Source of the DNA: UBA1049 sp964525815
GTDB taxonomy: Bacteria; Bacillota; Clostridia; Oscillospirales; CAG-382
DNA: 11,677 nt
Reading direction: 5' to 3'
Assembly: GCA_964525815.1 (NCBI GenBank)
Contig: CAZGJQ010000061.1
Coordinates: 1 to 11,677 of the forward strand
Position numbers and translations under genes: made by a program. Each line of letters begins with the position of its first letter. Within the stretch, counting starts at the first letter, position 1. Below are positions 1 to 5,334 of this stretch, in pieces. The notes below the pieces were generated by a model that saw nothing but the letters and a program-made list of their open reading frames with translations, was not told the origin of the DNA and ran no database searches.

Positions 1-1250
1 GCTCGTTTATAATGTATTTAGAAGACATAGCTGATAGGGGAGCCGACCTTGCAAACGCCAAGCTTAATAAACAGGACGGAAATATTGTCCGCATTATGTC
101 AATACACAAATCAAAGGGTCTTGAGTTCCCGGTTTGCTTTTTGGTGGATACAGCCCGGAATTTTGGGAGCAGGGACGCAAAGGGCGATTTGCTGCTCTCA
201 AGGGAATTCGGTTTTGGCTATCGCATAAGGGATGCCGAGAAATTGACAATAAGGGAAACCTGCAACAGAAGAATCATTTCGGTTGCCGAAAAAGATAACA
301 GCATGGACGAGGAGCTGCGAAAACTCTATGTTGCGATGACCCGTGCAAGAGAAAGACTGTATGTTACCTGCTGCGTTACGGAGGATTACACAGAGAAAGC
401 ATATAATCCGATGGGAGCGTTGTCCTTTTCCGATTGGATTTTGCATACTGTTATTAAAAAAGAGCATACCTTTTTTAATACTTATATAATACCCGAATCC
501 GACACCTTCATAACGGAGCGAGCTATAGAAGTGACCGAAACAATAGCCGAGGACATCAATCAAGATTTTAAGGGAAGAGCAGAAGCGATTATTGATTACT
601 TTTATCCTTATTCGGCGGCAGCAGAAACGGCGGCAAAGCTCTCGGTAACCGAGCTGCCGCATGGTAAAGTCGAAAAAGCTGTTGTAAATGAAAAAATGAT
701 TTTGTCTCGTCCAAGATTTGCTCAAACGCAAATGAGCAAAGCGACGGAAAGGGGTACGGCAAATCATATATTCATGCAGTTCGCAAGCTTTGATTATCTT
801 GAAGAAAACGGCATTATAGCAGAGGCAAAACGCCTACTACAGCGTAAAATGATTACACAGGAGCAATATGAGCTATTATCCTTTTCCAGCATAAACGCTT
901 TCTTTTCCTCAGAGCTGTACCGGAAAATGCGCTCAGCAAAAAAAATATACAGAGAGAAGCGTTTTTCCATAACCGAAAGTGCGGAATGGATAGGCGGACC
1001 TAGAGACGAAAATATCCTTGTACAGGGTGTTATTGATTGTTTCTTTGAGAATGCAGACGGCAGCTTTACCTTGGTGGATTATAAGACCGATGTAGTTCCC
1101 AAGGAGAGCGGAGAAAAAATACTAATCGAAAGACACAGAGAGCAGCTTCTATACTACAGCAAAGCGGTTGCACTGATGACTGGAAGACAGGTGTCCACGG
1201 CGATAATTTATTCGTTTTCGTTGAATAAGGCAATCGAGGTCGATTTGTGA
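1..1250 (+). CDS. addA: ATP-dependent helicase/nuclease subunit A (AddA), C-terminal part
   Basis: This is the 3' part of AddA, the subunit of the AddAB complex that unwinds and resects double-strand breaks for RecA-dependent repair. The frame is open to the left edge (Ser-Phe-Ile precede the Met at 12), so the Met at 12 is internal and most of the helicase lies outside. Numbering from that Met, helicase motif V is visible as IHKSKGLEFP (31-40) and motif VI as ELRKLYVAMTRARERLYV (101-118). The C-terminal RecB-type PD-(D/E)XK nuclease follows: RGTANH (247-252), GVID (339-342), LVDYKTD (354-360, catalytic Asp and Lys) and REQLLYY (376-382). All these nuclease residues are present, so the domain should be active. 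AddB normally lies upstream and is not in view. The identification is firm; only the missing N-terminus is unknown. Confidence 0.96.
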   Translation, partial: SFIMYLEDIADRGADLANAKLNKQDGNIVRIMSIHKSKGLEFPVCFLVDTARNFGSRDAKGDLLLSREFGFGYRIRDAEKLTIRETCNRRIISVAEKDNSMDEELRKLYVAMTRARERLYVTCCVTEDYTEKAYNPMGALSFSDWILHTVIKKEHTFFNTYIIPESDTFITERAIEVTETIAEDINQDFKGRAEAIIDYFYPYSAAAETAAKLSVTELPHGKVEKAVVNEKMILSRPRFAQTQMSKATERGTANHIFMQFASFDYLEENGIIAEAKRLLQRKMITQEQYELLSFSSINAFFSSELYRKMRSAKKIYREKRFSITESAEWIGGPRDENILVQGVIDCFFENADGSFTLVDYKTDVVPKESGEKILIERHREQLLYYSKAVALMTGRQVSTAIIYSFSLNKAIEVDL

Positions 1251-1648
1251 TGAGATTAACCGGAAAAAATAAATCACTCCTTCAGGATATAAAGAAGAAC
1301 AGATGGGAAGCGGTAAAAAAGCTGAACAAGGAGCGTAAAAAAACCATTGTCTTGGATATACTGGAGCTACAGGGTAGCTATGCACTGGATAACGCTTCGT
1401 ATTTATTTGATATATTGTCGGTAGGCACAAGACTTATCCTATGCGAAGACGAGAAGGCTCCAAGTAAGGATATGCTGTCGGCAGCAACGGAAAAGGGGAA
1501 TATCGCGGGATTCCTCCCTGCCGGTATTTCTCTGTTTATACGCTATTTGCTTAAAAGGGAGATAGAGGTGTTTTGCTATGTTGAGCAAACCGACTTCACT
1601 AATGAGATGTTGACCATAATAGCTTCATTATGCTTGGAGGATTATTAG
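1250..1648 (+). CDS. Orphan 132-residue protein, translationally coupled to addA
   Basis: I do not recognise this family. The ATG at 1250 overlaps the last base of the addA stop codon (TGATG), an arrangement typical of translational coupling; a GTG directly before it (1247) would add one residue. A possible Shine-Dalgarno (GAGG, 1236-1239) lies inside addA. The protein starts with a very basic, Lys/Arg-rich stretch of about 30 residues (GKNKSLLQDIKKNR, KKLNKERKK). A more hydrophobic alpha/beta-like part follows, with IVLDILELQGSYALDNASYL in the middle and a hydrophobic FLPAGISLFIRYLL segment too short and too broken to be a convincing membrane helix. The end is acidic (CLEDY). No metal or catalytic motif stands out. 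The coupling suggests it is made with AddA, but a role in repair is only inference. Confidence 0.72.
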   Translation: MRLTGKNKSLLQDIKKNRWEAVKKLNKERKKTIVLDILELQGSYALDNASYLFDILSVGTRLILCEDEKAPSKDMLSAATEKGNIAGFLPAGISLFIRYLLKREIEVFCYVEQTDFTNEMLTIIASLCLEDY

Positions 1649-1693
1649 CAACGCATCTGCCATAACGCTTACTATAATATATTTATTCCACAA

Positions 1694-1717
1694 TGTAACA
1701 TTATGTTTACACATAAT
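1694..1717. repeat. Two overlapping inverted repeats upstream of the hsp20 promoter
   Basis: ATTATGT (1700-1706) and ACATAAT (1711-1717) form a perfect 7-base dyad around TTAC. It overlaps a second, imperfect dyad, TGTAAC (1694-1699) with GTTTACA (1705-1711). Both lie 14-37 bases upstream of the hsp20 -35 box. They could be an operator or a weak hairpin after the preceding gene; there is no good T-run, so a terminator is less likely. In such AT-rich DNA a chance dyad is possible. Confidence 0.3.
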
Positions 1718-1730
1718 TAATATTATAATG

Positions 1731-1759
1731 TTGATTTGCCTAGTGTCTAAAAGTAAAAT
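1731..1759 (+). promoter_or_regulatory. Sigma-A type promoter of hsp20
   Basis: The -35 box TTGATT (1731-1736) and -10 box TAAAAT (1754-1759) are separated by exactly 17 bases. Transcription would start near 1766, just before the CIRCE element at 1770, which is where HrcA operators usually sit relative to the start site. Confidence 0.72.
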
Positions 1760-1769
1760 ATAACCATAA

Positions 1770-1796
1770 TTAGCACATAGATGCGTCGAGTGCTAA
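1770..1796 (+). promoter_or_regulatory. CIRCE operator (HrcA binding site)
   Basis: The sequence TTAGCACAT, nine spacer bases, then GAGTGCTAA matches the CIRCE consensus TTAGCACTC-N9-GAGTGCTAA. The right arm is 9/9 and the left arm 7/9, with the exact 9-base spacing. CIRCE is bound by the heat-shock repressor HrcA, which blocks transcription until protein damage titrates the GroEL that keeps HrcA active. Its place between the promoter and the ribosome binding site of the Hsp20 gene supports direct HrcA control. Confidence 0.88.
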
Positions 1797-1806
1797 CAAA
1801 TAAACG

Positions 1807-1813
1807 AAAGGAG
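1807..1813 (+). promoter_or_regulatory. Ribosome binding site that fixes the hsp20 start
   Basis: AAAGGAG lies 9 bases before the ATG at 1823. The upstream in-frame ATG at 1781 sits inside the CIRCE spacer with no ribosome binding site, so 1823 is the real start. Confidence 0.85.
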
Positions 1814-1822
1814 TTGTTACAC

Positions 1823-2269
1823 ATGGCAGCACTTATACCATTTGGTTCAAACCAACCCAGTTTCTTCAACACAGGATTTGAGGATTTCTACAACATGCTT
1901 GATGACTTCTTTGCAGACAGCAGGTTAATCCGCAGAAACTTAGGCAACAATGCCTTTAAGATGGATGTACAGGATAATGAGAAGGATTATGTCGTATCCG
2001 CTGATCTGCCGGGTGTTAAGAAGGATGAAATCAATATTTCGGTAAATGAAGGAAGATTGGGTATTACGGTAAGCCGTAACGAGGAAAAAGAGAACAAGGA
2101 AGAGAACTATCTTCACAGAGAGCGCAAGCAAAGCTCTATGACCAGAAGCGTTTATCTCGGAGAAATTGATGCTTCCGATATAAAAGCGAAGCTGGAGGAC
2201 GGCGTTCTCATAATTACGGTTCCCAAAAAGGAAAAGGTCGATAATACCATCAAGGTTGAAATCGATTAA
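1823..2269 (+). CDS. hsp20: Hsp20/alpha-crystallin family small heat-shock protein
   Basis: This is a cytoplasmic ATP-independent holdase that binds unfolding proteins as an oligomer and keeps them refoldable. At 148 residues it has the usual length. The N-terminal arm is Phe-rich and variable (1-43). The alpha-crystallin domain runs from about 44 to 135, with VSADLPGVKKDEI (58-70) and the signature AKLEDGVLIITVPK (122-135), including the conserved G-V-L. The C-terminal tail carries an I-x-V motif (143-145) of the type used for oligomer contacts. The start at 1823 is chosen from the ribosome binding site; an upstream ATG at 1781 would place translation inside the CIRCE operator. It is a single-gene transcription unit with its own promoter, CIRCE operator and terminator. 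No groES, groEL, dnaK or hrcA gene is adjacent. Confidence 0.96.
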   Translation: MAALIPFGSNQPSFFNTGFEDFYNMLDDFFADSRLIRRNLGNNAFKMDVQDNEKDYVVSADLPGVKKDEINISVNEGRLGITVSRNEEKENKEENYLHRERKQSSMTRSVYLGEIDASDIKAKLEDGVLIITVPKKEKVDNTIKVEID

Positions 2270-2293
2270 ACTTACCGGTTAATAAAAATTACG

Positions 2294-2337
2294 AAGGACA
2301 GAGCCCCGCAATCAGCGGAGCTCAGTCCTTTATTTTA
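2294..2337 (+). terminator. Rho-independent terminator after hsp20, possibly bidirectional
   Basis: A 16-base stem (2294-2309 with 2315-2330), with only two mismatches and a 5-base AATCA loop, is followed by TATTTT. On the minus strand the same hairpin is followed, a few bases on, by ATTTTTATT, so it may also stop transcripts of the iron-sulfur gene pair coming from the right. Confidence 0.85.
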
Positions 2338-2368
2338 ATACCTATTAAAAAAAAGTGCTTACCTTTTT

Positions 2369-3517
2369 TTAATCAGAATCAGACTTTTCATCTTTTTGAC
2401 CGTCATATTCGTACTCGTTTTCTCTGATGCCGGGGTATTTCTTATCTAAATAATCATCTCTATAGGGATTGATGTTTTTTCTTGTCTTTTGCGGTTTATT
2501 GGGTAGGAGCCAGGATTTTTTGCGATAAAACGGGTTATGAAACCTGTTTTCTATGCGCTTTTGCTTTTCAAGACTGTCCATACAGGCTCGTATACAGCCT
2601 CTCGCTCCGCAAATCGCAAAGTAACCGGTATGCTTCATAATATAGTCGTAATACTGGATAACCGAATTACTGTCATTCTCATCATAGGTGGTAGCCCATT
2701 TTGAGTATGCCATGGGATAGGTAAGACGATACGCTTCTTCTTCGGACATATCCGAAGTGCGCACATCGAACGCCATATGCGGAAAAGCCTTTTTGTGAAA
2801 AGGGGATATCTCATTGTTGAAGCCGTGATGAGTGAGCGTACAGCGTCCCATTTGTACATCCCCGTACCAGACCTTTTTTTCACCGAAGTCTATTGTGATA
2901 CGGGCATCCTTGTCCTTGAGGGAAGGAACCGCATTACCCGGGCATTCCCGTATACAAGCGCCGCAGTGCGAGCATATCGCTCCGGTATCCAGAATGGGAT
3001 CGGGCTCCAGCTCTGCGTCTGTAAAAATCAAACCCAACCTCAAGCGGGGACCGAACTTTTTGTTGAGAAAAACCTTTGAATATCCAATCTCTCCCACTCC
3101 TGTTCCCGCCGCTATAAGTCGTATGCTCGTTACTATATTTGGAGGTAGCCTTCCCGGTGCGACAGGTTCACTTACGGGATTTCGCTCCGGAACAGCAGGG
3201 AAGTGCGGTACCGCCTCCCAGCCCGTATCCTCGATAAAACGGCATAGCTCATATGTAAGACGGGGTCTTATAAGTGTATTAAGCTTGTTGTATGAGTAAA
3301 AGGTGTAATTATGCCAGTGTGTACCCTCCTCTATACCCCGATAAGAACCCCTCGGTATTCGCATAACAATTGCAATCACACTCTTAGCACCGGGAAAATA
3401 ACTCTTGGGGGACATAAGCGGGGGAGCAAGGTCAAACCGCTCAATATTACCTATACCAATGTCATCAATACCCAGCTCCTTCGCACGGGCTTTTATCATT
3501 TCAGATGTTAACTTCAT
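2369..3517 (-). CDS. QueG-like [4Fe-4S] protein, longer paralogue
   Basis: This 382-residue cytoplasmic protein belongs to the broad epoxyqueuosine reductase/reductive dehalogenase-like iron-sulfur group. The N-terminal half carries family signatures such as RGSYRGIEEGT (56-66) and FGPRLRLGLIFTDAEL (155-170). A ferredoxin motif follows: C182-x2-C185-x2-C188-x3-C192-Pro. Four further cysteines (226, 303, 308, 312) could hold a second cluster, but not in the standard CxxCxxCxxxCP spacing of true QueG. The C-terminal tail (about 340-382) is charged and acidic. It is a clear paralogue of the gene before it and overlaps it by 4 bases (ATGA), so the two are co-translated. A Shine-Dalgarno (CGGAGC, 3525-3530) lies in the upstream gene. 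True QueG uses cobalamin to reduce epoxyqueuosine in tRNA; with this divergent second cluster, the substrate and any need for B12 remain unknown. Confidence 0.85.
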   Translation of the reverse strand: MKLTSEMIKARAKELGIDDIGIGNIERFDLAPPLMSPKSYFPGAKSVIAIVMRIPRGSYRGIEEGTHWHNYTFYSYNKLNTLIRPRLTYELCRFIEDTGWEAVPHFPAVPERNPVSEPVAPGRLPPNIVTSIRLIAAGTGVGEIGYSKVFLNKKFGPRLRLGLIFTDAELEPDPILDTGAICSHCGACIRECPGNAVPSLKDKDARITIDFGEKKVWYGDVQMGRCTLTHHGFNNEISPFHKKAFPHMAFDVRTSDMSEEEAYRLTYPMAYSKWATTYDENDSNSVIQYYDYIMKHTGYFAICGARGCIRACMDSLEKQKRIENRFHNPFYRKKSWLLPNKPQKTRKNINPYRDDYLDKKYPGIRENEYEYDGQKDEKSDSD

Positions 3518-4392
3518 TTTTTCTGCTCCGTTAATTTAACCTCAACATTCCTTCCCGAGCCGTCCTTAGCCCAGGGATTTCTTTGAATAAAAGTATTTTC
3601 AAACCTGTTACTTATTAGTCCTTTCTCCTCCAGGTGGTTAAGGCAGACACGGTTGCACAAAGCGGGAATCCGATCCGGCTTTGCTGCTGCGGTAAAACGG
3701 TTTCTTTTTGCTCCGTTAGGGCAATTATTGCACTTGGAAAAGTCAATCTTAGCGACCTTCATTTTTTTACCGCATATTTCAACAATCGAATATTCCGTTT
3801 TTGAAATCGCTCCGAGCGGACAAGCATCCGCACACTTCATGCAATTGTCGCAGACACCTTTTTCAAGCAGGGGAGTGGGGGTAAGCTCTGCGTCCGTAAT
3901 TATCATCTGGAAACGCTGACGGGAGCCGAACTTGGGTGAAAACATTATATTGTTATAAGACAGCTCCGCAACACCGGCTGCAACAGCGGCATATTCAAAG
4001 TCGGGATGAACATTGGGAGCGGGCTTCACGGGGGATATAGGAACGCCTTGAGGGTTAACCTCGGTGGGATTTGGGAATATCGGACATGCCTCCCAGCCCT
4101 CGTCCTCGATCACTCTTGTAAGGTCGTAGCAGGCATATGTAAGGAACTCGTCCTCCAGCCAGTTTGCTCCAAACATGCCGTAATCAGAAAAGTTTGTGCC
4201 CTCCTCAATACCCCGTAGGGAGCCTCTGCAAATTCTTTTTCCGAGCATAATAACGGTTTTTCCCTCAGGGAAAATAGAAAAGGGATTCTTACCCGCAGGC
4301 AGGTTTTCAAAGCGCTCCTTGGATGCAAAACCGATTAAATCAATACCGGATTTTTTCGCAAAATCGGTGATTTTTTTCTCCAGTAATTCCAT
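3514..4392 (-). CDS. QueG-like [4Fe-4S] protein, shorter paralogue
   Basis: This is the first gene of the minus-strand pair (292 residues). It shares the same architecture as its downstream partner: RGSLRGIEEGT (56-66), FGSRQRFQMIITDAEL (155-170), then C181-x2-C184-x2-C187-x3-C191-Pro, a classical [4Fe-4S] motif. A second set, C221-x2-C224 and C246-x3-C250, probably binds another cluster. The end GLISNRFENTF parallels RIENRFHNPF in the partner. The start is supported by AAGGAGT at 4401-4407, 8 bases upstream, and by a promoter at 4436-4464. Known relatives reduce cofactor or tRNA substrates by iron-sulfur electron transfer, in QueG with cobalamin. The pairing of two different paralogues hints at a heterodimer, which is inference. 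It is often labelled epoxyqueuosine reductase, but the layout differs from true QueG. Confidence 0.85.
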   Translation of the reverse strand: MELLEKKITDFAKKSGIDLIGFASKERFENLPAGKNPFSIFPEGKTVIMLGKRICRGSLRGIEEGTNFSDYGMFGANWLEDEFLTYACYDLTRVIEDEGWEACPIFPNPTEVNPQGVPISPVKPAPNVHPDFEYAAVAAGVAELSYNNIMFSPKFGSRQRFQMIITDAELTPTPLLEKGVCDNCMKCADACPLGAISKTEYSIVEICGKKMKVAKIDFSKCNNCPNGAKRNRFTAAAKPDRIPALCNRVCLNHLEEKGLISNRFENTFIQRNPWAKDGSGRNVEVKLTEQKK

Positions 4393-4435
4393 AAATCAAT
4401 ACTCCTTAATTCATGTTATAACGATATATATCTAT

Positions 4436-4464
4436 ATAATAGGCATTTATTCACCGTAAAGCAA
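4436..4464 (-). promoter_or_regulatory. Promoter of the QueG-like gene pair
   Basis: Read on the minus strand, TTGCTT (4464-4459) and TATTAT (4441-4436) are 17 bases apart. The start site would be near 4430, about 38 bases before the ATG at 4392. Confidence 0.6.
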
Positions 4465-4499
4465 TATAAAAATCGAACAAAACTTTAAAATTTCGGTAC

Positions 4500-4528
4500 T
4501 TGCTTTTCTATTATACTTTATATATAAT
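4500..4528 (+). promoter_or_regulatory. Promoter of the AraC-family regulator gene
   Basis: TTGCTT (4500-4505) and a perfect TATAAT (4523-4528) are separated by 17 bases. The two divergent -35 boxes have the same sequence and leave 35 bases between them (4465-4499), a likely place for a shared operator. Confidence 0.68.
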
Positions 4529-4555
4529 ACTTATAACAACAACGGAGGAGCAGAT

Positions 4556-5329
4556 ATGGATTTCTTTGAACTAAAAAATATCACGGTAACCGGCTTCAGT
4601 GTACTTAGCTGCACGGTTGACAGAAGCATGTCATCCATTCCGGCAAGGGATTTCCACAGCCTTTCGTACAGACTAAGCGGTATTACCGAAATTTCTGCGA
4701 AGGGTCAAAGACATATTTCCCGCCGGGGTGCGGTAAGCTTTGTTCCCAAGGGGTTGACCTATTCACATATTGTTAGGGAACGCTCCGAAATGATTGCTCT
4801 GCATTTTATTACCGCAGAGGAGCTGGGAGAGGAAATTTGTGTGAAAACACCTTCAGACTTGAGCGAAACCGAAGCGCTTTTTAATTCATTGGTAAAAAGT
4901 TGGGAGCAAAATCCTGCTTCCGGTAATATTCAATGTATGACTGATATTTACAGAATAATTACAAAACTAAATACGGGTGGCGAGATTGGCAGCAAGTACA
5001 AAAACCACCGGCTCCTGGAACCGGCGGTTGAGTACCTGCATATGCATTATTCGAATAATGATTTGAGTATAGCATATCTTTCCGCATTGGCAGGAATCAG
5101 CGAGGCATACTTTCGCAGATTGTTCGAGCAATCCTTCGACATGCCGCCGATAAAATACTTAAAACGGTTGCGCATGAATTGTGCGAAAAGGCTGCTGGAA
5201 ACAGGATTCTATACGGTGAGCGAGGTTGCATTCCGCTCCGGATTCTCGAGTGCAAGCTATTTTTCGAGTGAGTTCCGAAACGAAAACGGAATCTCGCCAA
5301 GAAAGTACATGAATATCGTAGGGCTGTAA
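4556..5329 (+). CDS. AraC-family transcriptional regulator
   Basis: This 257-residue DNA-binding protein has a short cupin-like sensor part (about 10-90, including GAVSFVPKGLTYSH at 58-71) and a linker. The C-terminal AraC double helix-turn-helix spans about 155-255. The first helix-turn-helix is around LSIAYLSALAGISEAYFRRLF (170-190); the second carries the family signature VSEVAFRSGFSSASYFSSEF followed by GISPRKY (221-251). Translation starts at 4556 behind GGAGGAG (4544-4550). The gene is divergent from the two QueG-like genes and shares the 163-base control region with them, so it is likely to regulate them and perhaps itself. The ligand is unknown: the sensor domain resembles those of sugar-responsive members only in general fold. 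Its stop codon lies 5 bases from the end of the convergent sulfur gene. Confidence 0.92.
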   Translation: MDFFELKNITVTGFSVLSCTVDRSMSSIPARDFHSLSYRLSGITEISAKGQRHISRRGAVSFVPKGLTYSHIVRERSEMIALHFITAEELGEEICVKTPSDLSETEALFNSLVKSWEQNPASGNIQCMTDIYRIITKLNTGGEIGSKYKNHRLLEPAVEYLHMHYSNNDLSIAYLSALAGISEAYFRRLFEQSFDMPPIKYLKRLRMNCAKRLLETGFYTVSEVAFRSGFSSASYFSSEFRNENGISPRKYMNIVGL

Positions 5330-5334
5330 AAAAG

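Noticed and set aside
198..767. Long minus-strand open frame opposite addA
   Set aside because: It lies antisense to well conserved AddA motifs, has a Cys/Arg/Phe-rich composition with no domain, and no ribosome binding site was seen.
1247..1249. GTG start for the gene after addA
   Set aside because: The adjacent ATG at 1250 gives the more usual start codon and a TGATG overlap; the difference is only one residue.
1781..1822. In-frame upstream ATG for the Hsp20 gene, adding 14 residues
   Set aside because: It lies in the CIRCE spacer, has no ribosome binding site, and the extra residues do not resemble Hsp20 N-termini; AAAGGAG points to the ATG at 1823.
2347..2370. A-run/T-run hairpin at the end of the longer QueG-like gene
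   Set aside because: The stem is almost only A-T with a mismatch and overlaps the stop codon; the GC-rich hairpin at 2294-2330 is a better terminator for both strands.
2832..3299. Plus-strand open frame of 155 codons
   Set aside because: It is antisense to the longer QueG-like gene, whose conserved cysteine motif is clearly on the minus strand.
2369..4392. Calling the pair queG (queuosine synthesis)
   Set aside because: The second iron-sulfur cysteine sets do not follow QueG, and no other queuosine genes are nearby.
4474..4495. Possible AraC operator dyad CGAA...TTCG
   Set aside because: Only the outer four bases are symmetric; the interior does not pair, so it is not listed as a feature.
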